NCBI RefSeq assembly: GCF_044628455.1 | Contig: NZ_JBIYZW010000001.1 | Location: 1,674,001-1,738,000, forward strand | Direction: 5' to 3' | DNA: 64,000 bases | From: Solirubrum sp044628455 | GTDB taxonomy: Bacteria > Bacteroidota > Bacteroidia > Cytophagales > Hymenobacteraceae | Shown here: piece by piece, positions 24,892 to 32,284 of the stretch | Position numbering within the stretch: position 1 is the first letter of the stretch | Layout of the letters: every line of letters starts with the position of its first letter | Notes under the pieces: generated by a model | Database searches by the model: none | Told to the model about the DNA's origin: nothing | What the model saw: the letters and a program-made list of their open reading frames with translations, nothing else | Position numbers and translations under genes: made by a program

Positions 24892-25905
24892 CTACCCGCC
24901 GATAGTCGACATGGACTCGAAGCTGAGCTGGTGCAGCGGGCGGCGCTGCTCGGCCTCGAAGCCGTTGGCGGCGCGGTGGCGGAAGGCCGCGGCCAGGGCC
25001 GCCACCACTTCCGCATCGGAAGCGCCGCCGCGCAGCAGGGCGCGCAGGTCGAGCACGCCCTGGTCGTAGAGGCAGGTTTTGACGCCGCCCTCGGCCGTGA
25101 TGCGCAGGCGGTTGCAGCTGCCGCAGAAGGTGCGCGAGTAGGCCGCGATGATGCCCACCCGCCCCAGGTGCCCGGCAATGCGGTACTCGTCGGCGGTGGC
25201 GCCGGGCGCGGTGGGCAGCGGCGTGAGCGGGCCGAAGTGGGCTTCGAGGTGCTCCCGGATGCGGCGGTGGTTCCAGGGCAGCGTGGCGGGCGTGGCCTCG
25301 TGGCTGCCGCCGTTGAAGGGCATTTCCTCGATGAAGCGCACGCTCACCGGCCGGTGGCGGCCCAGCTCGGCCAGGGAAATCAAGTCGTCGGTGTTCTGCC
25401 CGTCCATCACCACGGCGTTGATTTTCACCTCGATGCCGGCCGCCAGCAGGGCCTCCAGGGTGTCGAGCACCTGGGGCAGCTCGTCGCGGCGGGTAATGCG
25501 CCGGAAGTTGGCGCGGTCGAGGGTGTCGAGGCTCAGGTTGACGCTGCGCACGCCCAGCCGTGCCAGCTCGGGCACGTGCGGGGCCGTGAGCACGCCGTTG
25601 GTGGTCAGGCTCAAATCGTCGATGCCCGGCAGGCGGCTGAGCTGCTCGATGAAGGGCAGCAGGTCGCGGCGCACGAACGGCTCCCCGCCGGTGAGGCGCA
25701 CCTTGCGCACGCCCAGCCCGGCCAGCAAGCCCACCAGCCGCGTCATTTCCTCGTAGCTCAGCAGCTGCTCGCGGGCCACGTAGCGGATGCCTTCCTCGGG
25801 CATGCAGTAAAAGCAGCGCAGGTTGCAGCGGTCCGTCACGGCCAAACGCACGTATTCCAGCGGGCGGCCGTGGGCATCGTACAACTGCGTGGGCATGGGG
25901 GCCAT
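24892..25905 (-). CDS. moaA: GTP 3',8-cyclase (molybdopterin step 1)
   Basis: 337 aa. Radical-SAM cluster motif CNLRCFYC (Cys 27, 31, 34), glycine-rich VRLTGGEPFVRRDLL, and the C-terminal second cluster FCGSCNRLR with a third Cys in GGVKTCLYDQ. The protein ends in Gly-Gly (STIGG), the tail needed for activity in MoaA. It converts GTP to 3',8-cyclo-GTP, the substrate of MoaC. ATG 25905 is used; an ATG three codons later is equally possible. Divergent from moaD. Confidence 0.96.
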   Translation of the reverse strand: MAPMPTQLYDAHGRPLEYVRLAVTDRCNLRCFYCMPEEGIRYVAREQLLSYEEMTRLVGLLAGLGVRKVRLTGGEPFVRRDLLPFIEQLSRLPGIDDLSLTTNGVLTAPHVPELARLGVRSVNLSLDTLDRANFRRITRRDELPQVLDTLEALLAAGIEVKINAVVMDGQNTDDLISLAELGRHRPVSVRFIEEMPFNGGSHEATPATLPWNHRRIREHLEAHFGPLTPLPTAPGATADEYRIAGHLGRVGIIAAYSRTFCGSCNRLRITAEGGVKTCLYDQGVLDLRALLRGGASDAEVVAALAAAFRHRAANGFEAEQRRPLHQLSFESMSTIGG

Positions 25906-26033
25906 AAACCGGGGCGAATCAAGGGAGCACCGCGCCGGAGGCGGGCGGTAGCTGCCACAAAGAACGCCAACAACGGTTTTGTGTTCACCTTTGCGCCGCC
26001 GTCGGCCGCTTTTCTTTTGCTTTCCCGTTTGCC

Positions 26034-26279
26034 ATGAACCTCTCCATCGCCCTGTTCGGCATCACCCGCGAGATAGTGGGCCGCCCCGAGCTGCAGCTGC
26101 TGGCCGTGCCCGCGGGCCAGACCGTAGCCGGCCTGCTCACCCAGCTACGCGCGCAGTACCCAGCCCTGGCCCAGCTCAGCAGCCTGGCCGTGGCCGTCAA
26201 CAACGAGTATGCCGAGCCCGACGCCCTGCTGCACGAGCGCGACGAAATAGCCCTGATTCCACCCGTCAGCGGCGGCTGA
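26034..26279 (+). CDS. moaD: Molybdopterin synthase small subunit
   Basis: 81 aa ubiquitin-fold sulfur carrier. It ends PPVSGG, the diglycine that MoeB adenylates and that carries the thiocarboxylate. ALFGITREIVGRPELQL and IALIPPVSGG are standard. With MoaE, 225 bp downstream, it forms molybdopterin synthase. The stop codon is followed almost at once by the first arm of a repeat insert that separates it from moaE. Confidence 0.95.
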   Translation: MNLSIALFGITREIVGRPELQLLAVPAGQTVAGLLTQLRAQYPALAQLSSLAVAVNNEYAEPDALLHERDEIALIPPVSGG

Positions 26280-26283
26280 GGCC

Positions 26284-26517
26284 ATTGATCAGTTAGCATT
26301 GATCATTTATCAGTGCCGCTACCCAGCCCGCCTTCCTACTTGTAACCCGGCACCCGTGTAGAGGACCAGCGCCCGTGGCTTGCACCCGCCGGGCCCCAGG
26401 CCGCAGGTATGGCCCGCCGCTCCCGTCTGCGTAACTCCGACTTCCTTCCCTCTCATTGCTCAAGTCTCCGGGCCGATTGATCAATGATAAATGTTAACTG
26501 ATAAATGTTAATTGATC
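26284..26517. repeat. Inverted-repeat insert between moaD and moaE
   Basis: 27-bp arms 26288-26314 and 26476-26502 are inverted repeats with four mismatches, built from ATCA/ATTTATCA phrases (left arm begins ATCAGTTAGCATTGATCA). The right arm continues as a direct repeat, AACTGATAAATGTTAATTGATC, and this second unit supplies the ATG of moaE (26505). The interior (about 160 bp) is GC-rich and holds no gene. The arms are AT-rich in an otherwise GC-rich region. Confidence 0.7.
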
Positions 26518-26921
26518 TGATCGACCGGCCCATCGACGTGGCCGCCGTGCTGCAGGCCGTGCAGGCCGACGGGGCCGGGGCCGTCAACGCCTTCGTCGGC
26601 ACCATCCGCAACCAGAGCACCGGCCGCCGGGTGGTACGCCTGCACTACGAAGCCTACGACCAGATGGCCCTGCACCAGCTGCGCCGCGTGGCCGAGCAGG
26701 CCCGGGAGCGGTGGCCCATGCTGCAGCAGGTGGCCGTGGTGCACCGCAAGGGCACGCTCGAAATCGGCGACGTGGCCGTGGTGGTGGCCGTATCCACCCC
26801 CCATCGCGCCGAGTCGTTTGCTGCCTGCCAGTTCATCATCGACACGCTCAAGCAGGTAGTGCCCATCTGGAAAAAGGAGGAGTACGAGGACGGCTCGGTG
26901 TGGGTAGCGGCCCACCCCTGA
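26505..26921 (+). CDS. moaE: Molybdopterin synthase large subunit
   Basis: 138 aa. GAVNAFVGTIRNQSTGRRV, LHYEAYDQMA and the C-terminal PIWKKEEYEDGSVWV with the catalytic Lys pair are diagnostic. Transfers sulfur from MoaD to cyclic pyranopterin monophosphate. The start codon lies inside a repeat unit, and the first codons (MLIDLID) are therefore read from repeat DNA. In-operon partner of moaD despite the 225-bp insert. Confidence 0.95.
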   Translation: MLIDLIDRPIDVAAVLQAVQADGAGAVNAFVGTIRNQSTGRRVVRLHYEAYDQMALHQLRRVAEQARERWPMLQQVAVVHRKGTLEIGDVAVVVAVSTPHRAESFAACQFIIDTLKQVVPIWKKEEYEDGSVWVAAHP

Positions 26922-27391
26922 GCCTTGCGGGCCGTTGCGGGTAGCGCCTCGCCACAGCCGGCGCCTACCCCAACCGGCCGAACCTGCTGCGGGGCCTTGC
27001 CGGTTTCGGCCCTTAGCCGGGGCAGCTACTCGAATGCAGGGTTCAGCGGCTTGCCGGCCGCCGGGCAGCTAAGGCCGTCCCCCACGTTTCCGGCTTCCGG
27101 CGCCTTATTGAGAAATGCGCTTCCCGCTATAGCCTGACTAGGTGCTGCCTGACCAATGATTGTATTTTCCCTATGCCGGAGCTTCGGCCTGGGTAGGGTC
27201 TCGGTAGGGAGTGGGTAAATACTGCCTATATCCAAAGTGCTGGTTGAACGCCCAAAGCCCCCGGCGGTGGGTTTTGCACTATCCCACTAGCTACTCTTTG
27301 CATACTACTTCCCACCGCCGGTACTTCTCGTCGGCAGCCACCAACGAACCGGGCTTGTCTCCGCCCGCCAGCAGCTTTGGTTAGCCGCGCC
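26922..27391. other. Intergenic 470 bp between convergent moaE and mobA
   Basis: No gene found. A perfect 11-bp inverted repeat CCGGCGGTGGG (27261-27271) and CCCACCGCCGG (27311-27321) encloses 39 nt in which TTTGCA followed by CTA and CCCAC recurs. At 27126-27178 GCTATAG and TTTCCCTATGCC recall the 11-nt iteron element, but the 15-mer that marks that element is missing. Termination of both flanking genes is the simplest role. Confidence 0.5.
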
Positions 27392-28564
27392 TCAGCGGCT
27401 TAGCTCTTGTTGGGCGGCGTCGCGCTCTTCGGGGGTGTTCACGTTGCGCAGCTCGGGCGGCGCAGGAGCCTGCAGCCGCTCGATGGCCGAGTTGATGAGC
27501 ACCTTGCGCGGGCAGGAGTAGCCCAGGGCCAGAAACTGCAGCACCGCCGGGTAGCTGCGCGGCTCCCAGATGGTGATGAGCGGCTCGGGAAACTCGTTGT
27601 CGGGGCTCTGAAAGGCGGTGGCTACCCGGCCCGGGTGGCGGTGGCGCACGAGGTAATCGAGGGTGTCGGCCGAGAGAAAGGGCAGGTCGCAGGCCACTAC
27701 CAGCCAGGCCGCGTTCGGGTCGTGGCGGAAGGCCGAGAGGATGCCGCCCATCGGGCCCAGGTCCAGAAACTGGTCGGGCAGCGGCCGTAGGCCGGTGGGC
27801 AAGGTGCCGGCCTGCTCGGGGCGGCACGACACCCACACGTCCTGGCAGAAGGGGGCCAACAGGGCCGCGGCGTGCTCCTGCTGCTCGCGGCCGTGGTAGC
27901 GCAGGCGGCTTTTGTCTTCGCGCATGCGCTGGCTGCGCCCGCCGGCCAGCACCAGTCCGCGCAGCGGGGCCTGCCGCTGCTGCCACCACTGCTGCAGCCA
28001 GGCCGCAATGCCAGCGGTGTCGGCGAGGCTGAGCACGGGCACGGCGGTGGGCAGGTGGGCCTGCAGGTAGCCGGGCAGCGCAGCCTGACCCTCTTCCAGC
28101 AGCACCAGTTGCACGTCGCTGAGGCGGTCGAGCTTTTTCTCCAGGGGCTTCTGGGCGCTGACGATGGCCACCTGCTGCCGGGCGCGGAAGTGGTTGCCGT
28201 TGACCAGCACCACGTCCTGCCCGCCCAGCCACTGCTGCTGGGCAAACCGCTCGAAGCCCCGGCGCAAATCGAGGCGGGTGAAGTGAATCTTGTCGGTCAG
28301 CTCGGCCGCGGCGCCCGCCTGCAGCAGAGCCCCGGCCCCGCCGCTGCCGCCCTCAGCGGCCTCGTCGCCGGCAGCGTGGTCGGCATCGACGTAAGCCAGG
28401 GCCAGCGCGGGCAGCGAGGCCGCGAGGCGGGCGGCCAGCTCCTTGATCAGGCCGCAGGGCGCGCCCAGAATAGCCAGCTCGTGGCGGCCGAACTCGCCTA
28501 GATCGGCCCGGCTGAGGGTGGCGTGCTTGCGGTGCGGGGCAGCCGGTTCGGTTGGATTATGCAT
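27392..28564 (-). CDS. mobA: Two-domain MobA-type guanylyltransferase with degenerate MobB-like N-terminus
   Basis: 390 aa. The C-terminal half is a MobA nucleotidyltransferase (LVLAGGRSQRMREDKSRLRY about residues 204-223, LGPMGGILSAF, VVACDLPFLSADTL), which adds GMP to Mo-molybdopterin. The N-terminal half (ELAILGAPCGLIKELAARL, KPLEKKLDRLSDVQLVLLEE) resembles a MobB-like domain, but the usual P-loop GKT/S is replaced by GAPCGLIK, so nucleotide binding there is doubtful. Overlaps moaC by 8 nt. Confidence 0.85.
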   Translation of the reverse strand: MHNPTEPAAPHRKHATLSRADLGEFGRHELAILGAPCGLIKELAARLAASLPALALAYVDADHAAGDEAAEGGSGGAGALLQAGAAAELTDKIHFTRLDLRRGFERFAQQQWLGGQDVVLVNGNHFRARQQVAIVSAQKPLEKKLDRLSDVQLVLLEEGQAALPGYLQAHLPTAVPVLSLADTAGIAAWLQQWWQQRQAPLRGLVLAGGRSQRMREDKSRLRYHGREQQEHAAALLAPFCQDVWVSCRPEQAGTLPTGLRPLPDQFLDLGPMGGILSAFRHDPNAAWLVVACDLPFLSADTLDYLVRHRHPGRVATAFQSPDNEFPEPLITIWEPRSYPAVLQFLALGYSCPRKVLINSAIERLQAPAPPELRNVNTPEERDAAQQELSR

Positions 28565-29045
28565 CGAGGTGGTGAAAGTCGCGCTTGCCGCCGGTTTTGC
28601 TGATCAGCCGCGTCTGCTCGATGACGATATCGTGCGACAGCGCCTTGCACATGTCGTACACCGTGAGGGCCGCCACCGAGGCGCCGGTGAGGGCCTCCAT
28701 CTCGACGCCGGTTTTGCCCGTGACCACGGCGGTGCACTCAATCACCACCGCGTCGGGCGGGGCTACTTCGATGGTTATCTGGCAGTCGTCGAGGCCCAGG
28801 GGGTGACAGAGGGGAATCAGGTCGGCGGTGCGCTTGGCGCCCATCACCCCGGCCAGGATGGCGGTTTGAAACACGGGCCCCTTGCGGGTGGGCAGGTCGC
28901 CCTGCTGCACCAAAGCCAGGATGTCGGCCCCGAGCACCACCCGGCTGCGGGCGCGGGCCACGCGGCGCGTAACGGCTTTCAGGCCCACGTCGACCATGGC
29001 CGGCTGGCCGGCGGCGTTGAGGTGGGTAAGTTTGGAATCGGACAT
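28557..29045 (-). CDS. moaC: Cyclic pyranopterin monophosphate synthase
   Basis: 162 aa, stand-alone. LIPLCHPLGLDDCQITIEV and GKTGVEMEALTGASVAALTVYDMCKAL are the MoaC active-site blocks. Converts 3',8-cyclo-GTP made by MoaA to cPMP. No MoaB/MogA domain is fused, although MoaC-MoaB fusions are common in Bacteroidota, and no mogA was found in the window. Overlaps mobA; divergent from moeA. Confidence 0.95.
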   Translation of the reverse strand: MSDSKLTHLNAAGQPAMVDVGLKAVTRRVARARSRVVLGADILALVQQGDLPTRKGPVFQTAILAGVMGAKRTADLIPLCHPLGLDDCQITIEVAPPDAVVIECTAVVTGKTGVEMEALTGASVAALTVYDMCKALSHDIVIEQTRLISKTGGKRDFHHLDA

Positions 29046-29234
29046 GAGTGCAGGCTGAAAAGACGAAAGGCGGCGGAAAGAATCGGCCGGCCCGGCACCG
29101 GCGGGCTGCGTATGTTGCGGGCTCCGGCCGAGTTAACCCGCCGCCGGCGCCAACCCGGCGCCGCGGGGGCGGTTGGGCCTCTACGCGCGGCCCCGTCGCC
29201 GCGCCGCTTTTTCCGCCCGCAAATTACCGCATTC

Positions 29235-30455
29235 ATGATTTCCGTTGCCGAAGCCACCTACCTAATTGCTGCCACCATCCGCCCGCTGCCCCCGGAAACC
29301 CGGCCGCTGGCCCAGGCCCAAGGCCGGGTGCTACGCGAGCCCCTGCACGCCGACCGCGACTTTCCGCCCTTCGACCGCGTGGCCATGGACGGCGTGGCCC
29401 TGGCTTTTGAGGCGCTGGCCGCGGGGCAGCGGGCGTTCGGGCTGGAGCGCGTGCAGCTGGCCGGCCAGCCGCCCGCGCCCCTGCAAAACCCCGCGGCGGC
29501 CGTCGAAATCATGACCGGCGCGGCCCTGCCCCCGGGCACCGACACGGTGATTCGCTACGAGGACCTGCTCATCGGGGAAGAAGCCGACGGCCGGCGCGTG
29601 GCCACGGTGCAGGTACTGCCGCCCGCCCGGGGCCACAACGTGCACCGCCGGGCCACCGACCGCCACCAGGGCGAGCTGCTGCTGCCTGCCGGCACTCACC
29701 TCGGCCCCGCCGAGCTGGCCGTGGCCGCCACCGTGGGCGCGGCCGAGGTAACCGTGACGCGCCGGCCACGGCTGGCCGTGGTGAGTACCGGCGACGAGCT
29801 GGTGGCCATCAGCCAGGTGCCCCTGCCCCACCAGATCCGGCGCTCCAACGGGCTGATGCTGCAGGCCGCCGCGCAGGCCGCCGGCGCCGAGGCCGATTTA
29901 TTTCACTTCGACGACGACCCGGCCGTGCTGCGGCGCGAGCTGCCCGCCCTGCTGCGGGGTTACGACGCGCTGGTGCTCAGCGGCGGCGTGTCGAAGGGAC
30001 TGGCCGACTTTCTGCCGGCGGCATTGCGCGAGGCCGGCACCCGGGAGCTGTTTCACGAAGTGCGGCAGCGGCCGGGCAAGCCGCTGTGGTTTGGGCAGTA
30101 CCCGGAAGGGGCCGTGGTGTTTGCCCTGCCCGGCAATCCGGTGTCGTCGTTCGTGAATTTCTACCGCTACGTGCAGCCCTGGCTGCGGGCCGTGCAGCAG
30201 CCGCAGGCCGCGCCGGAGCCAGCCCACTACGCCGCGCTGGCCGCCGACGTGACGTTCCGCCCGCCCCTCACCCACTTCCTGCTGGTACGCCTGACAAGCG
30301 CCCCCGACGGCCGCCTGCTGGCTCACCCCCTGGCGCGCACCCAGAACTCGGGGGACCTGGCCAGCCTGCTGCACTGCGACGGATTCGTGGAGCTGCCGGC
30401 CGAGCGGGAGCAGTTTACCGCCGGCGAGGCGCTGCCGCTGTGGCGGTTCCGCTAG
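29235..30455 (+). CDS. moeA: Molybdopterin molybdenumtransferase
   Basis: 406 aa from ATG 29235; the frame is open far upstream but that part overlaps moaC and is non-coding. MoeA landmarks: FPPFDRVAMDGVAL, EIMTGAALPPGTDTVIRYED, VVSTGDEL and the PGNPVSSFVNFYRYVQPWLR block. It inserts molybdate into adenylylated molybdopterin. Followed after 62 bp by paoA of set 2, so cofactor insertion and one apoenzyme set may share transcription. Confidence 0.95.
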   Translation: MISVAEATYLIAATIRPLPPETRPLAQAQGRVLREPLHADRDFPPFDRVAMDGVALAFEALAAGQRAFGLERVQLAGQPPAPLQNPAAAVEIMTGAALPPGTDTVIRYEDLLIGEEADGRRVATVQVLPPARGHNVHRRATDRHQGELLLPAGTHLGPAELAVAATVGAAEVTVTRRPRLAVVSTGDELVAISQVPLPHQIRRSNGLMLQAAAQAAGAEADLFHFDDDPAVLRRELPALLRGYDALVLSGGVSKGLADFLPAALREAGTRELFHEVRQRPGKPLWFGQYPEGAVVFALPGNPVSSFVNFYRYVQPWLRAVQQPQAAPEPAHYAALAADVTFRPPLTHFLLVRLTSAPDGRLLAHPLARTQNSGDLASLLHCDGFVELPAEREQFTAGEALPLWRFR

Positions 30456-30517
30456 CTCGGCCGAACGCGCCCTTGATCGACTGCGTACAACCTTTTTCGC
30501 CCACGTTTCTTATCCCT

Positions 30518-31159
30518 ATGGCCCAGGATCAGCCCGATTCCCCGCCCCCCGGACCCGGTCAGCACGACCAGGCCCGGCGAGCCTTCCTCAAGCAAACTTC
30601 GGTGCTCACGGCCCTGGCCCTCACCCCCGGCCCGGTGGTGCAGGCGGCGGCGGCCGAGTGGGACGAGAAGGTAGCGGCGGCCTTCGAGCAGGTCCCGCTC
30701 AAGCTCGACGTAAACGGCAAAAAGTACAAGCTGCGGGTGGAGCCGCGCACCACGCTGCTGGACTTGCTGCGCGAGCAGCTGCACCTCACCGGCACCAAGA
30801 AAGGCTGCGACTACGGCCAGTGCGGGGCCTGCACGGTGCACGTGGATGGGCAGCGCATCAACTCCTGCCTGACCTTGGCCGTGATGCAGGAAGGCAAAAA
30901 AATCACCACCATCGAGGGCCTGGCCGAGGGTGACCGGCTGCACCCCATGCAGGAAGCCTTTCTGAAGCACGACGGCTTTCAGTGCGGCTACTGCACCCCC
31001 GGGCAGATCATGTCGGCGGTGGCCTGCGTCCGCGAGGGGCACGCCGACTCGGAAACCGAAATCCGCGAGTACATGAGTGGCAACATCTGCCGCTGCGGGG
31101 CCTACCCCAACATCGTGGCCGCCATTGAGGAAGTGAAAAACGGCGGGCAGAAGGTGTAA
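30518..31159 (+). CDS. paoA: [2Fe-2S] subunit of PaoABC-type oxidoreductase (set 2), Tat-exported
   Basis: 213 aa from ATG 30518. N-terminal twin-arginine leader ARRAFLKQTSVLTALAL with Arg 20-21, then both [2Fe-2S] motifs GCDYGQCGACTVHVDGQR and QCGYCTPGQIMS with CRCGAYPN. The leader implies that the folded PaoABC trimer is carried to the periplasm through the Tat system, as in E. coli PaoABC. This contrasts with the leaderless set 1 copy. Followed by a repeat insert and then paoB. Confidence 0.93.
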   Translation: MAQDQPDSPPPGPGQHDQARRAFLKQTSVLTALALTPGPVVQAAAAEWDEKVAAAFEQVPLKLDVNGKKYKLRVEPRTTLLDLLREQLHLTGTKKGCDYGQCGACTVHVDGQRINSCLTLAVMQEGKKITTIEGLAEGDRLHPMQEAFLKHDGFQCGYCTPGQIMSAVACVREGHADSETEIREYMSGNICRCGAYPNIVAAIEEVKNGGQKV

Positions 31160-31160
31160 A

Positions 31161-31293
31161 GGGTATTGGGTAGTTGGTAGTAAGTAGTTGGATGCCGCCC
31201 AGGCGCCGCTTCGACCTTCTTCCTCCTCTCTCTCAGGGCACCCAGCCCTAGTTGCCTAGTCCCAATACTTACTACATACCACCAACTACCAGT
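31161..31293. repeat. Repeat insert between paoA and paoB (set 2)
   Basis: Begins two bases after the paoA stop with GTAGTTGGTAGTAAGTAGTTGG-like phrases (31169-31191) and ends directly at the paoB ATG with ACTTACTACATACCACCAAC (31267-31286) plus TACCAGT; the right arm is an imperfect inverted copy of the left. The core contains CTTCGACCTTCTTCCTCC, which resembles CTCCGACTTCCTTCCCTC in the moaD-moaE insert. No coding content. Confidence 0.6.
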
Positions 31294-32277
31294 ATGAACC
31301 CGTTCCAGTACGTGCGTGCCGGCAAGACCAAGGCTGCCATCGAAGCCATCGGCCGCGAGCCGGGCGCGCAGTTCATTGCCGGCGGCACCAACCTGCTCGA
31401 CCTGATGAAGCGCGGCGTGATGGCGCCCCCGCGGCTGGTCGACATCAATAGTTTACCCCTGGCGCGCATCGAGCGGCAGAGCGGCGGCCTGCGCATTGGC
31501 GCGCTGGCCTTGAACAGCGCCGTGGCCGAAGACGCGCTGGTACGGGAGCGGCTGCCGCTGCTGGCCCAGGCCCTGAGCGCGGGCGCCTCGCCGCAGCTGC
31601 GCAATATGGCCACCGTGGGCGGCAATATGCTGCAGCGCACCCGCTGCCCCTACTTCTACGACCTGGCCATGCCCTGCAACAAGCGCGAGCCGGGCTCGGG
31701 CTGCGGGGCGCTCGAAGGCTACAACCGCATGCACGCCATCTTCGGCGCCTCCGACCAGTGCATTGCCGTGCACCCTTCCGACATGAGCGTAGCCCTGGCC
31801 GCGCTGGATGCGGCCGTGCTGGTAACCGGTCCCCGCGGCGAACGGCGCCTGGCCTTCGCCGACCTGCACCGCCTGCCCGGCGACACCCCGCAGCGCGACA
31901 CCAACCTGGAGCCCGGGGAGCTGATTGTGGCCGTGGACGTGCCCGACAACGCCTTTACCCGGCACGCGCACTACCTGAAAGTGCGCGAGCGGGCTTCCTA
32001 CGCCTTCGCCCTGGTGTCGGTGGCCGCGGCGCTGGAGTTGGAGGGCTCGACCATCAAGGCCGCCCGGCTGGCCATGGGCGGCGTGGCCCACAAGCCCTGG
32101 CGCTTGCCCGAGGCCGAGCAGGCGCTGGTGGGCCAGCCAGCCACCGAAGCCTCGTTCCGGCGGGCCGCCGAAGTGGCCATGCGCGGGGCCAAAGCCTTTA
32201 AACACAACGCCTACAAGCTGAAGCTGGGACCCAATGCCCTGGTTCAGGCCCTGAAAAACGCCGCTGGCTTAGCCTAG
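31294..32277 (+). CDS. paoB: FAD and [4Fe-4S] subunit of PaoABC-type oxidoreductase (set 2)
   Basis: 327 aa from ATG 31294 (the frame opens at 31252 but the repeat insert lies there). IAGGTNLLDLMKRGVMAPPR and AGASPQLRNMATVGGNMLQR form the FAD fold; Cys 118, 128, 137 and 156 in RCPYFYDLAMPCNKREPGSG and after it fit the PaoB [4Fe-4S] site. Highly similar to set 1 PaoB, so the two sets arose by duplication or came from related donors. 7 bp before paoC. Confidence 0.93.
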   Translation: MNPFQYVRAGKTKAAIEAIGREPGAQFIAGGTNLLDLMKRGVMAPPRLVDINSLPLARIERQSGGLRIGALALNSAVAEDALVRERLPLLAQALSAGASPQLRNMATVGGNMLQRTRCPYFYDLAMPCNKREPGSGCGALEGYNRMHAIFGASDQCIAVHPSDMSVALAALDAAVLVTGPRGERRLAFADLHRLPGDTPQRDTNLEPGELIVAVDVPDNAFTRHAHYLKVRERASYAFALVSVAAALELEGSTIKAARLAMGGVAHKPWRLPEAEQALVGQPATEASFRRAAEVAMRGAKAFKHNAYKLKLGPNALVQALKNAAGLA

Positions 32278-32284
32278 AAGCACC

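Noticed and set aside
27126..27178. Third copy of the 11-nt iteron element
   Set aside because: GCTATAG and TTTCCCTATGCC match, but the 15-mer TTAGCATTATTCGGG is missing and the spacing differs.
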